From an uncultured Bacteroidota bacterium (GTDB taxonomy: Bacteria; Bacteroidota; Bacteroidia; 2-12-FULL-35-15), in contig CAIXIP010000115.1 in the NCBI GenBank assembly GCA_903919535.1, positions 1 to 51,134 on the forward strand: a stretch of DNA of 51,134 nt, read 5' to 3'. Both the position numbers and the translations under genes were made by a program. The stretch's first letter is position 1, and each line of letters begins with the position of its first letter. Below are positions 26,087 through 34,323 of the stretch, one piece after another. The notes below the pieces were generated by a model. It ran no database searches. It worked only from the letters and a program-made list of their open reading frames with translations, and had not been told where the DNA came from.

Positions 26087-27664
26087 TTGGAAACTTCACT
26101 TCAGCATAAAATTGTTTATCCAACAGGATTCGAAAAATGGATCTTAATTATCACAGCGATTAGCTGTGCTATTTTAGAATTGATTGATACCACTGTTGTA
26201 AATGTTTCCTTACGTGAAATAAGCGGGAACATTGGTGCTACAACCACAGAAATTGCCTGGGTTGTAACTGCATATGCAATTTCCAACGTTATCATTATCC
26301 CATTAACAAGCATGTTATCTGATCTTTTCGGAAGAAAGATTTACTTTACAGCATCCGTTCTCATTTTTACATTTTCATCACTTATGTGCGGATTGTCGAC
26401 CAATTTATGGACACTTGTATTTTGGAGATTTGTACAAGGCCTAGGTGGTGGCGGCTTATTATCAACTGGTCAATCTATTATTATTGGAGCTTTTCCTCCC
26501 GAAAAAATTGCTACAGCAAGTGCAATTTTCGGAATGGGAATAATTATGGGTCCAACATTTGGTCCCGCACTTGGTGGTTTTATCACGGATAATTTTTCAT
26601 GGCATTGGATATTTTTTATAAATATTCCAATTGGAATAATAGCAGCCGTGCTTTCATGGACATATGTTACAGATATGGTGGGTGCAAAGAAGCCTAGAAA
26701 AATAGATTGGTGGGGAATCATCTTTTTAGTTGTCGCAATTGGCTCAATACAATACGTATTAGAAGAAGGCACTTCAAAGGATTGGTATGAAAGCAGTGAA
26801 ATAACTTTTTTCTCAATTACTGCAGCACTCGGCTTAATTGCTTTTATATGGAGGGAATTAGCAATTGATTATCCTGCTGTTAATATTCGACTTTACAAAA
26901 ATTATAATTTGGCAATGGGTAGCTTAATGAATTTTATGCTAGGTTTTTTATTGTTCGGAACAGTTTTTATTTTTCCCTTATTTGCTCAAATATCTTTAGG
27001 ATGGACTGCAACCGACACAGGTGTATTTATGATTCCCAGCGCACTTTGTTCGGCTATTGCAATGCCAATCGTAGGAAAGCTTTTAGGAAGGGGAACAAAT
27101 CCAAAAAGAATTATTATTATTGGAATCCTTATCACATTTATTTTTTTAATGATGCTTTCTTTTGCATCGCCTGACTCTAACCAAAACAATTTTTATTTCC
27201 CATTTGTGTTACGTGGAGTTGGATTAGCATTTATGATGTCGCCAATATTATCATTGGCTGTTGCCGGTTTGCGAGGAAGAGATCTTGCTCAAGCAATTGG
27301 CTTAGCAAACATGATTCGTCAATTGGGTGGTGCTGTTGGTATCGCACTAATTAATGTTTTCCTTTCCCATAAAAATGCTGATGTAAGAGGAAATATGCTT
27401 GGATACATTTCAGAATACAGCAATGCAACTTCTGAACGAATTTCGGCATTCACTCAAAATTTTATTTCGAATGGATTTTCAGCTGGAGATGCTGAAGCAC
27501 TTGCTCACAAAATGATGGAAAGCATATTATTCAAACAACAAGCAATGGTAAGTTATACTCAAGGATTTTTTACAGTAGGGATTTCCATTCTAATTTGTAT
27601 TCCCATTGTTTTTTTAATCCGTTATAAAAAAACAGAAAAAGCAAAAATTGTTTCAGATCATTAA
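26087..27664 (+). CDS. DHA2-family (EmrB/QacA-like) drug:H+ antiporter
   Basis: A 525-residue MFS transporter with fourteen predicted membrane segments. Translation most likely starts at the TTG at 26087, 5 bases after the adaptor stop; there is no ATG before the first membrane segment. Signatures: ELIDTTVVNVSLREISGNIGATTTEIAWVVTAYA (DHA2 motif D1-type region with LDxTVVNVA), LSDLFGRK (motif A), RFVQGLGGGGL, and GPTFGPALGGFITDNFSWHWIFFINIPIG (motif C followed by WRWxFxINxPxG). It forms with the two preceding genes a complete tripartite pump exporting lipophilic or cationic drugs. Confidence 0.93.
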   Translation: METSLQHKIVYPTGFEKWILIITAISCAILELIDTTVVNVSLREISGNIGATTTEIAWVVTAYAISNVIIIPLTSMLSDLFGRKIYFTASVLIFTFSSLMCGLSTNLWTLVFWRFVQGLGGGGLLSTGQSIIIGAFPPEKIATASAIFGMGIIMGPTFGPALGGFITDNFSWHWIFFINIPIGIIAAVLSWTYVTDMVGAKKPRKIDWWGIIFLVVAIGSIQYVLEEGTSKDWYESSEITFFSITAALGLIAFIWRELAIDYPAVNIRLYKNYNLAMGSLMNFMLGFLLFGTVFIFPLFAQISLGWTATDTGVFMIPSALCSAIAMPIVGKLLGRGTNPKRIIIIGILITFIFLMMLSFASPDSNQNNFYFPFVLRGVGLAFMMSPILSLAVAGLRGRDLAQAIGLANMIRQLGGAVGIALINVFLSHKNADVRGNMLGYISEYSNATSERISAFTQNFISNGFSAGDAEALAHKMMESILFKQQAMVSYTQGFFTVGISILICIPIVFLIRYKKTEKAKIVSDH

Positions 27665-27718
27665 ATAATTGTATCTTTTTCTTCTGATTGAATTATGGAA
27701 GCAAGAAAACTTACATTT

Positions 27719-28960
27719 ATGAAAACAAACATCTTTATAATTATCCTTTTTCTGTTTCAATCAGTATTTTGTTTTTCACAAAACAAACCTGCACCTAAAA
27801 ACAACAGAGCAGTTTCTGCAGATTGCAAAAAGCCTATCCCTATTGAACTCAAAAGCTCCTACACATATGGTCCAACTGTTCCACCAAAAGGATTTGGTGA
27901 CCATCAAGAATTCAAATTAAACAACAATATTACTTTTGAAGGCGAACATAATTCTGCTTGGTATTTATTATCCATTTCGAAAGATGGTGAGCTAATTTTC
28001 GATATTGTACCTCAAGACACAACAAACGATTATGATTTTTTAATTTACACGTATACCGACTCTGCGTTTTGTGATGCCCTTCAAAAAAACAAATTGAAAC
28101 CATTACGTAGCAACTTATCAAATATTAAAAAATCCGTTGAAGGAAATACTGGAATCAAAACAAATGCAACAGCAAATCCTATAGGAAAAGGAATTGGCAA
28201 AGCTTACTCAAAATCTATTGATGTAAAAAAAGGAGAAAAATACATGCTCATTCTTGATAATGTTACTCCTGAAGGAAAAGGCCATACTATCTTTTTCAAT
28301 TTTATTAAAGAAGTCGAGATCAAAGGCAAAGTACTTGGATCAGACAGTATTCCTTTGGTTGCCGAGATTACACTTTCTGACAACAAAGGAAATACAGTTG
28401 AAGAAACTAAAAGTAATTCATACGGAGAATATAAAATAAACACTAAAATCAACGAAAATCAGAACTATAGTCTTACCTACTTTGCCGACAGTACTTTTGT
28501 TCAATCGACAACAATAAACACAAAAGACCTGAAAGGGAAAGCTGAATTTCCAAATATTAAAACTGTCCTTCCGAAATTAAAAAAAGGTGAAAAATATAAA
28601 TTAGGTAGTATTAATTTTTATGGCAATGTCGCAATATTATTGCCTGAATCTTATCCTTCTGTGGAGGCACTCTATAAATTGATGAAGAAAAATAAAAATA
28701 TGAAAATAAATATTGAAGGACATGTGAATGATCCTGTTAAGAAAGCATCAATAAGTATAGATTCCTTTAATCAGATCTTATCCGATAACAGAGCTAAAGC
28801 GATATATGATTTTCTCATTTTAAAAGGTATTGATAAAGAAAGAATGAGAACAGAAGGGTTTTCTAATAAAAAAATGTTATTCCCACATCCCTTATCTGAA
28901 ACAGAAGAACAAGCTAACAGAAGAGTTGAAATAAAAGTAGTATCAATTAATGGGGAGTAA
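27719..28960 (+). CDS. OmpA-family protein with Cna-B-like domain
   Basis: A 413-residue exported protein. MKTNIFIIILFLFQSVFCFSQ at 27719 is a good signal peptide; an upstream ATG at 27695 would add eight residues. The N-terminal part (KPIPIELKSSYTYGPTVPPKGFGDHQEF) is a beta-sandwich-like region found in Bacteroidota OmpA proteins. A carboxypeptidase-regulatory/Cna-B-like domain follows (KGKVLGSDSIPLVAEITLSDNKGN ... SYGEYKINTK) and then a C-terminal OmpA domain with INIEGHVND, LSDNRAKAIYDFLILKGIDKERMRTEGF and ANRRVEIKVV, which binds peptidoglycan. The typical peptidoglycan-binding Asp and Arg seem kept in variant form. It ends one base before the convergent DUF4258 gene. Confidence 0.87.
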   Translation: MKTNIFIIILFLFQSVFCFSQNKPAPKNNRAVSADCKKPIPIELKSSYTYGPTVPPKGFGDHQEFKLNNNITFEGEHNSAWYLLSISKDGELIFDIVPQDTTNDYDFLIYTYTDSAFCDALQKNKLKPLRSNLSNIKKSVEGNTGIKTNATANPIGKGIGKAYSKSIDVKKGEKYMLILDNVTPEGKGHTIFFNFIKEVEIKGKVLGSDSIPLVAEITLSDNKGNTVEETKSNSYGEYKINTKINENQNYSLTYFADSTFVQSTTINTKDLKGKAEFPNIKTVLPKLKKGEKYKLGSINFYGNVAILLPESYPSVEALYKLMKKNKNMKINIEGHVNDPVKKASISIDSFNQILSDNRAKAIYDFLILKGIDKERMRTEGFSNKKMLFPHPLSETEEQANRRVEIKVVSINGE

Positions 28961-28961
28961 T

Positions 28962-29378
28962 TTAGTTGCAATCGCAACTATCTTTTTCCATTTTCAGATC
29001 TATAGCTGTTACAACTTTTGAAATGGTATCACAATCTGCAATAATGATACGTAAACTTTTACCATCAATAGCTACACCTTCAACAGCATAGGTTCCATAA
29101 GGTTTTTCGTGAACATTACTTTTATCGTAATTTACTTTTCCGCTTTTCAAAATTTGTTTTATTTCAGCTTCTGTAATATTTCTGCAAAGCATTCTACATG
29201 CTGCGTGTTTTGAATATTCCAATTTTTGATGTTCAAGTTCAGCTAACTTTCTTGAGGACGGACTTTCACAGCTTCTGCCACGAAAGATAACTGCAACCAT
29301 CATTAGTCCCAACAAAAATCCAAAACCATAAAACTTAAATCGTCTAATTAAATCAGCATTTTTACCTGGTATTGCCAT
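28962..29378 (-). CDS. DUF4258-like membrane-anchored protein
   Basis: A 138-residue protein with one N-terminal membrane segment (FKFYGFGFLLGLMMVAVIF) and a small domain of the DUF4258 type: YSKHAACRMLCRNITEAEIKQIL (the SxHAxxRMxxRxIxxxEI pattern), then GTYAVEGVAIDGKSLRIIIADC, then VVTAIDLK. The fold is related to small RNase-toxin-like proteins, although many Bacteroidota members are stand-alone and unlinked to antitoxins, as here. The extra Cys residues and a C-terminal CDCN are notable. It lies 44 bases downstream of the Ald-like gene on the same strand and could be cotranscribed with it. Function unknown. Confidence 0.8.
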   Translation of the reverse strand: MAIPGKNADLIRRFKFYGFGFLLGLMMVAVIFRGRSCESPSSRKLAELEHQKLEYSKHAACRMLCRNITEAEIKQILKSGKVNYDKSNVHEKPYGTYAVEGVAIDGKSLRIIIADCDTISKVVTAIDLKMEKDSCDCN

Positions 29379-29422
29379 GTAGGAATTAAAATTATTTCGT
29401 TAATAAAATTTATTAAGCAGAG

Positions 29423-30640
29423 CTAGATGCCGGCCATTAACAGGTTAATATCTTTATATGGGAGTTTAAATATTTTCCCTAATACACGATTGGTGAGTGT
29501 TCCATTGTATAAATATACACCATTGCGAACTCCTTCATCTCTGCGAAGCAAATAATCCACGCTTCCCTCATCACCAATATCAATTAGTATTTGCGCAAAA
29601 ATAGTGCTTAACGAATATGATGCAGTGCGTGAAACACGTGATGCAATATTTGGAACACAATAATGAATTACGCCATGTTTGCGGAATACAGGTTTTGTAT
29701 GATTGGTAACTTCAGATGTTTCAAAACAACCACCTTGATCAATACTTACATCAATTATTACAGAACCTGTTTTCATTTCTGCTACCATTTCTTCCGTTAC
29801 AACACATGGGGTACGACCATGTTGGGAGCGAATTGCTCCAATCACCACATCGGCAGTTTTCAAATGTTTTGCTAGTACTCGAGGCTGAAGCGTTGAAGTA
29901 AAAATTCGTCTTCCAAGATCACTTTGCAAACGTCTTAATCGGGAAATAGAATTATCAAATACTTTCACAGATGCCCCCAATCCAAGCGCAGCACGTGTTG
30001 CAAATTCGCCAACAGTACCAGCACCAAGAATTATTACTTCTGTTGGAGAAATCCCTGAAATACCTCCTAATATGGATCCTTGTCCGTTATTTACATTACT
30101 TAAATATTCTGCAGCAATAAGTATTGAAGTACTTCCTGCAATTTCACCCATAGAGCGAATGATCGTATAAATCCCATCTTCATCCTTTATCCAATCGAAA
30201 GCAATTGCTGTAATTTTTTTTGCTATTAATTGTTTAAGAAAATCTTCGGGCTGAACAGTCAATTGCAAAGCTGAAATAAGCGTTTGTTTTTGCTGCATCA
30301 TTTCAATTTCTTTCGAAGAAGGAGGCGCAACTTTTAAAATAATATTTGCTTTATAAACCTCTTCAGGACTATAAACAATTGTTGCTCCTGCTTCACTGTA
30401 ATCATGATCTTCAAAGTGAGCCATTTTACCTGCATTGCTTTCGATAACAATTGTATGACCGTTGTTTACTAATAATGCAACAGCATCTGGCACTAGTGGA
30501 ACACGATTCTCCTGAAACGAAATTTCTTTAGGAATTCCAATAAATAATTTACCTTTTTTACGGGCTACCTCAAGCATTTCCTCTTGCGGCATTAATGCTG
30601 TTTGAGTAAGTGCCGCTAATAATTCTTTGGATGTTTTCAT
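29423..30640 (-). CDS. Alanine dehydrogenase/PntA-family protein with altered active site
   Basis: A 405-residue protein of the alanine dehydrogenase / transhydrogenase-alpha superfamily: N-terminal IGIPKEISFQENRVPLVPDAV at 34-54, a Rossmann NAD site ILGAGTVGEFATRAALGLGA from about 204, VVTEEMVAEMKTGSVIIDVSIDQGGCFETS, and HGVIHYCVPNIASRVSRTAS. Compared with true alanine dehydrogenases the catalytic Lys of the KVKEP motif is Ala105 (KVAPP), and the catalytic His of YLHLA is Gln126 (SALQL). This region resembles PntA more. Bacteroidota homologues are usually named alanine dehydrogenase, but reductive amination of pyruvate is doubtful. It lies downstream of tsaE and porX after a 190-base gap with its own TAAATTTG element (30680-30673, minus). 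Confidence 0.85.
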   Translation of the reverse strand: MKTSKELLAALTQTALMPQEEMLEVARKKGKLFIGIPKEISFQENRVPLVPDAVALLVNNGHTIVIESNAGKMAHFEDHDYSEAGATIVYSPEEVYKANIILKVAPPSSKEIEMMQQKQTLISALQLTVQPEDFLKQLIAKKITAIAFDWIKDEDGIYTIIRSMGEIAGSTSILIAAEYLSNVNNGQGSILGGISGISPTEVIILGAGTVGEFATRAALGLGASVKVFDNSISRLRRLQSDLGRRIFTSTLQPRVLAKHLKTADVVIGAIRSQHGRTPCVVTEEMVAEMKTGSVIIDVSIDQGGCFETSEVTNHTKPVFRKHGVIHYCVPNIASRVSRTASYSLSTIFAQILIDIGDEGSVDYLLRRDEGVRNGVYLYNGTLTNRVLGKIFKLPYKDINLLMAGI

Positions 30641-30830
30641 TTCTAGATTTGTGAAGGGATGTTACATTCCAACAAATTTATAAAATCTAAGCCAAAGTTT
30701 GCGTTTATTATTAAGGAGTTATTAAAGGTTGAGTGTTGATTAACATAAAGTCGCCATAAGAACTTCTATTATTGATTAGCAAAGAAATACAAAAGGGTGT
30801 TATTTGAGCTGGAAGAAGCTGATAATGATT

Positions 30831-31247
30831 TTAACCAATGAAAATGATTCGTTGTTCATCATTTTGTTTAATTGTAACTTTTATATGATCTTCGGAAAGG
30901 AGTTCCGCAATTTTTTCAGGCCATTCAATAAAACAAAAAGCGTCAGAATAAAAATAATCTTCGTACCCCATGTCATAAGCTTCACTCAGTGATTTGATCC
31001 GATAAAAATCGAAATGAAATATTTTTTCTCCTGATGAAGATCGATATTCGTTTACAATTGAAAATGTAGGGCTACTAATAGAATCTGTGACACCAAGTGT
31101 TTCACAAATTGCTTTGATAAAAGTTGTTTTACCTGCCCCCATTTCGCCATAAAAAGCAAAAATCTTTTTATTCCCGCATAATTTCAATAATTGCTCTGCG
31201 GCAGAATTGAGTTCTGATAAATTATTTATTGTAATTATTTGTTCCAT
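30831..31247 (-). CDS. tsaE: tRNA threonylcarbamoyladenosine ATPase TsaE
   Basis: A 138-residue P-loop ATPase needed, with TsaB, TsaC and TsaD, to make N6-threonylcarbamoyladenosine at position 37 of ANN-decoding tRNAs. Walker A is GEMGAGKTT at 34-42. Further landmarks are SPTFSIVNEY, HFDFYRIKSLSEAYDMGYEDY (the FDxYR motif), and FIEWPEKIAELL. Length and order are normal. It begins 29 bases after porX, a linkage I recall as common in Bacteroidota (porX-tsaE-ald). Confidence 0.95.
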   Translation of the reverse strand: MEQIITINNLSELNSAAEQLLKLCGNKKIFAFYGEMGAGKTTFIKAICETLGVTDSISSPTFSIVNEYRSSSGEKIFHFDFYRIKSLSEAYDMGYEDYFYSDAFCFIEWPEKIAELLSEDHIKVTIKQNDEQRIIFIG

Positions 31248-31276
31248 TTATAAACTATACGGCTTTCAATAATTGC

Positions 31277-32830
31277 CTATTTCGCACTCAAAGTAATAAA
31301 CGGAATGATCATTTCTTCCAATGAAATACCCCCGTGCTGAAAGGTATTGCGATAATAATTGACATAATAATTGAAATTATTCGGATATGCAAAAAACTTA
31401 TCATCTTTCACAAAAACAAAAGCTGTGCTAACATGCTGTTTGGGTAAAAATGCATCAGCTGGATTACGGATTTCAAAAACATCTTTCTTCACATAATCAA
31501 GACTTTTGCCTTGTTTGTAACGTAAATTGGTATTCACATTTTTATCTCCAACAACCTTAGAAGGCTCTGTAACTTTAATGGTTCCATGATCAGTAGTAAT
31601 TACCAACTTGCATTTTTTTGCAGCAATTTGTTTAAGGATATCATGCAAAGGTGAGTGCTCAAACCAAGATAAAGTAATAGAACGATATGCCTTTTCATCA
31701 TCGGCTAATTCACGTATAACTTCCATTTCGGTGCGTGCATGTGAAAGCATATCTACAAAGTTATAGACAATCACATTCAATTTATTTTGCATTAAATTGC
31801 CCATGTTTTCTGACAATCTTTTTCCAGCAGCATGATTTGTAATTTTATTGTAACTATGCTTTACATCTTTACCTAAACGTTTTAACTGTTCTACCAGCAA
31901 ATCCTCTTCGTGTAAATTTTTCCCTCCTTCTTCCTCGTCATTTAACCACATATTCGGGAAACGTTTTTCAATTTCAGATGGCATTAACCCTGAAAAAAAT
32001 GCATTACGCGCATATTGCGTTGCAGTAGGCAAAATACTACTATATAAATCTTCCGATTCAACATTAAAATAGTCAGAAATAATTGGTTGAATTATTTTCC
32101 ATTGATCGTATCTTAAATTATCAATCAAAACAACAAAAGTTGTTTCATCCTTATCTAAAAGAGGAGCCACTTTTGCTTTAAAAATTGTGTGTGAAAAGAG
32201 TGGCGGATTTTGAGATTTACCATTCAGCCAGGCAATGTAATTATTCTCAATAAATTTACCGTATAACTTATTTGCTTCCGCTTTCTGCATTTTCAGGATC
32301 TCCATCATACTTTCATCCTTACTTTTATCAAGTTCCAACTCCCAATACACCAGCTTTTTATATACATCAATCCATTCATTCCAGCTCAAACGATCACTTA
32401 ATGACATTCCTATCTGGCGAAATTCTTGCTGATAATTAGAAGTCGTTTTTTCACTTATCAAACGCCTGTTATCCAAGGTTTTTTTCAGAGAAAGTAATAT
32501 TTGCTTTGGGTTGACCGGCTTTATCAAATAATCAGAAATTTTAGAGCCAATTGCATCTTCCATCAAATATTCTTCTTCACTTTTAGTGATCATAATAACG
32601 GGCAGATCCGGCTGCTTGGATTTTAAACGATTAAGAGTTTCCAGACCGGAGAGTCCAGGCATATTTTCATCCAATAAAACGGCTGCATAATGATTTTTTC
32701 CAACTAACTCAATTGCTTCGTCACCACTAGTAGCTGTTTGAACATCATAACCTTTTTCCTGTAAAAACAATATATGAGGTTTTAACAGGTCAATTTCATC
32801 ATCAGCCCATAGAATCTGTATCTTATCCAT
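31277..32830 (-). CDS. porX: PorX-type response regulator with PglZ domain (T9SS regulator)
   Basis: A 517-residue response regulator. The receiver domain (about 1-120) has the acidic pair Asp10-Asp11, the phosphoacceptor Asp54 in AVLLDENMPG, and the switch Lys in YLIKPVNPK. A helical linker leads to a PglZ (alkaline phosphatase-superfamily) domain with FVVLIDNLRYDQWK, a Ser/Thr-rich ILPTATQYARNAFFSGLMP holding the Thr nucleophile, NFVDMLSHART, and VITTDHGTI. In Porphyromonas and Flavobacterium, PorX works with histidine kinase PorY to control T9SS genes, and its PglZ domain has zinc-dependent phosphodiesterase activity. All metal-site signatures appear intact. It is divergent from the HD gene. 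Confidence 0.95.
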   Translation of the reverse strand: MDKIQILWADDEIDLLKPHILFLQEKGYDVQTATSGDEAIELVGKNHYAAVLLDENMPGLSGLETLNRLKSKQPDLPVIMITKSEEEYLMEDAIGSKISDYLIKPVNPKQILLSLKKTLDNRRLISEKTTSNYQQEFRQIGMSLSDRLSWNEWIDVYKKLVYWELELDKSKDESMMEILKMQKAEANKLYGKFIENNYIAWLNGKSQNPPLFSHTIFKAKVAPLLDKDETTFVVLIDNLRYDQWKIIQPIISDYFNVESEDLYSSILPTATQYARNAFFSGLMPSEIEKRFPNMWLNDEEEGGKNLHEEDLLVEQLKRLGKDVKHSYNKITNHAAGKRLSENMGNLMQNKLNVIVYNFVDMLSHARTEMEVIRELADDEKAYRSITLSWFEHSPLHDILKQIAAKKCKLVITTDHGTIKVTEPSKVVGDKNVNTNLRYKQGKSLDYVKKDVFEIRNPADAFLPKQHVSTAFVFVKDDKFFAYPNNFNYYVNYYRNTFQHGGISLEEMIIPFITLSAK

Positions 32831-32873
32831 TTTTTCTTAATTTTATTGCTTTACAAATTTAGAAATATAAAAG

Positions 32874-32907
32874 TTGAATTCGGTTATAAAAAGATAAATT
32901 ATCTTTG
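32874..32907 (+). promoter_or_regulatory. Promoter of the HD gene (TTG-N23-TATCTTTG)
   Basis: TTG at 32874-32876, a 23-base spacer and TATCTTTG at 32900-32907, six bases before the ATG at 32913: a full Bacteroidota promoter with an extremely short leader. On the opposite strand TAAATTTG at 32861-32854 could serve porX. Confidence 0.65.
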
Positions 32908-32912
32908 CAACA

Positions 32913-34142
32913 ATGAACACATTCTCTAACAAACGAAAGATATTTAACGATCCAATTTACGGTTTCGTATCTATACCCTATGAAATAATTTACGATCTCA
33001 TAGAACACCCCTATTTTCAGCGACTACGCAGAATAAAACAATTGGGGTTAACAAATTTAGTTTATCCTGGGGCATTGCATACACGTTTTCATCATGCGAT
33101 GGGCGCTATGCATTTAATGGGAGAAGCTATTGAAGTGATACGCTCAAAAGGAAATGAAATTACTGATGAAGAAGCAAAAGCTGTGACCATTGCTATTCTT
33201 CTGCATGACATAGGGCACGGACCATTTTCACATGCATTAGAACATAGTATAGTTAGTGATGTATCTCATGAAGCCATCTCTGAATTGTTTATGAACCGAC
33301 TGAATAACGAATTCAACGGAGAGTTAACATTAGCAATAAAAATATTTCAAAATAAATATCGTAAAAAGTTTCTACACCAATTAGTATCTAGCCAATTAGA
33401 TATGGACCGTTTGGATTATCTGAAACGTGATAGTTTTTTCACAGGTGTTTCGGAAGGAGTTGTTAGTTCTGACCGCATCATAATAATGCTGAATGTTGTG
33501 AATGATCAGTTGGCTGTTGAAGCAAAAGGGATTTATTCGATTGAAAAGTTTATTATTGCTCGCAGACTTATGTACTGGCAAGTGTATTTGCATAAAACAG
33601 TTTTGAGTGCAGAAAATTTATTAGTAAACATTTTAAGACGCGCGAAAGAGCTTGCAGAAAAAAAAGAAGAACTTTTTTGCACACCCGCCTTAAGAACATT
33701 TTTATACAAACAACATTCTTTAAACGATTTCATTAAGAAACCGGAAACATTAGATTCATTTGCTTTATTGGATGATTCTGACATAATGACTTCCGTAAAA
33801 GTTTGGACAACCCATAAAGATGCTGTGCTTTCTAAACTTTGTAATCAATTAGTAAATCGCAAATTATTTAAGATCGAATTACAAAACATTCCATTCAAAG
33901 AGGAAAAAATAAAAGAGTTAAAAAATAAAATAAAAGCACTTTACAAATTAAACGATAAACAAGTTAATTATTTTGTTTTTTCGGGCAATGTGAAAAATGA
34001 TGCTTACCGCGCTGATAAGATAAGTATCAATGTATTATTTAAAGATGGTACCGTTTCTGATATCGCAAATGCTTCAGACCAATTAAACATTCAGGTTTTG
34101 GCCAAAACAGTTAAAAAATATTATTTGTGTTATCCCAAATAG
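32913..34142 (+). CDS. HD-domain phosphohydrolase (SAMHD1/dGTPase-like)
   Basis: A 409-residue cytoplasmic HD-superfamily protein. The metal-site pattern is complete: HTRFHHAMGAMHLMG at 56-70, ILLHDIGHGPFSHALEH at 95-111 with the HD pair, and SQLDMDRLDYLKRDSF from about 160. The N-terminal KIFNDPIYGFVSIP is typical of this family (COG1078), which includes SAMHD1-like dNTP triphosphohydrolases; the substrate of the bacterial group is rarely proven. In many Bacteroidota this gene is followed by lpxD and then lpxC/fabZ. Here lpxC/fabZ follows after a 181-base gap with no lpxD between. Confidence 0.92.
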   Translation: MNTFSNKRKIFNDPIYGFVSIPYEIIYDLIEHPYFQRLRRIKQLGLTNLVYPGALHTRFHHAMGAMHLMGEAIEVIRSKGNEITDEEAKAVTIAILLHDIGHGPFSHALEHSIVSDVSHEAISELFMNRLNNEFNGELTLAIKIFQNKYRKKFLHQLVSSQLDMDRLDYLKRDSFFTGVSEGVVSSDRIIIMLNVVNDQLAVEAKGIYSIEKFIIARRLMYWQVYLHKTVLSAENLLVNILRRAKELAEKKEELFCTPALRTFLYKQHSLNDFIKKPETLDSFALLDDSDIMTSVKVWTTHKDAVLSKLCNQLVNRKLFKIELQNIPFKEEKIKELKNKIKALYKLNDKQVNYFVFSGNVKNDAYRADKISINVLFKDGTVSDIANASDQLNIQVLAKTVKKYYLCYPK

Positions 34143-34323
34143 TAACGAATTAAAATAAGTTTACTTAAATAAACATATATATCAACAAAAAGCTATTCAA
34201 AACAAAATACTCCTTCATGGCTTTATAATTAATAATTTGTATAAATTTGAGACTTAAACAAACATTCCATAGTAATATTATATTTTAAACATTTTTGCAT
34301 TTTTTGCATTTTAAGAAAAAACA

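Noticed and set aside
28964-28980. Hairpin AGTTGC-AATC-GCAACT between two convergent stops
   Set aside because: Only six base pairs, inside a coding end and without a T run; too weak to call a terminator.
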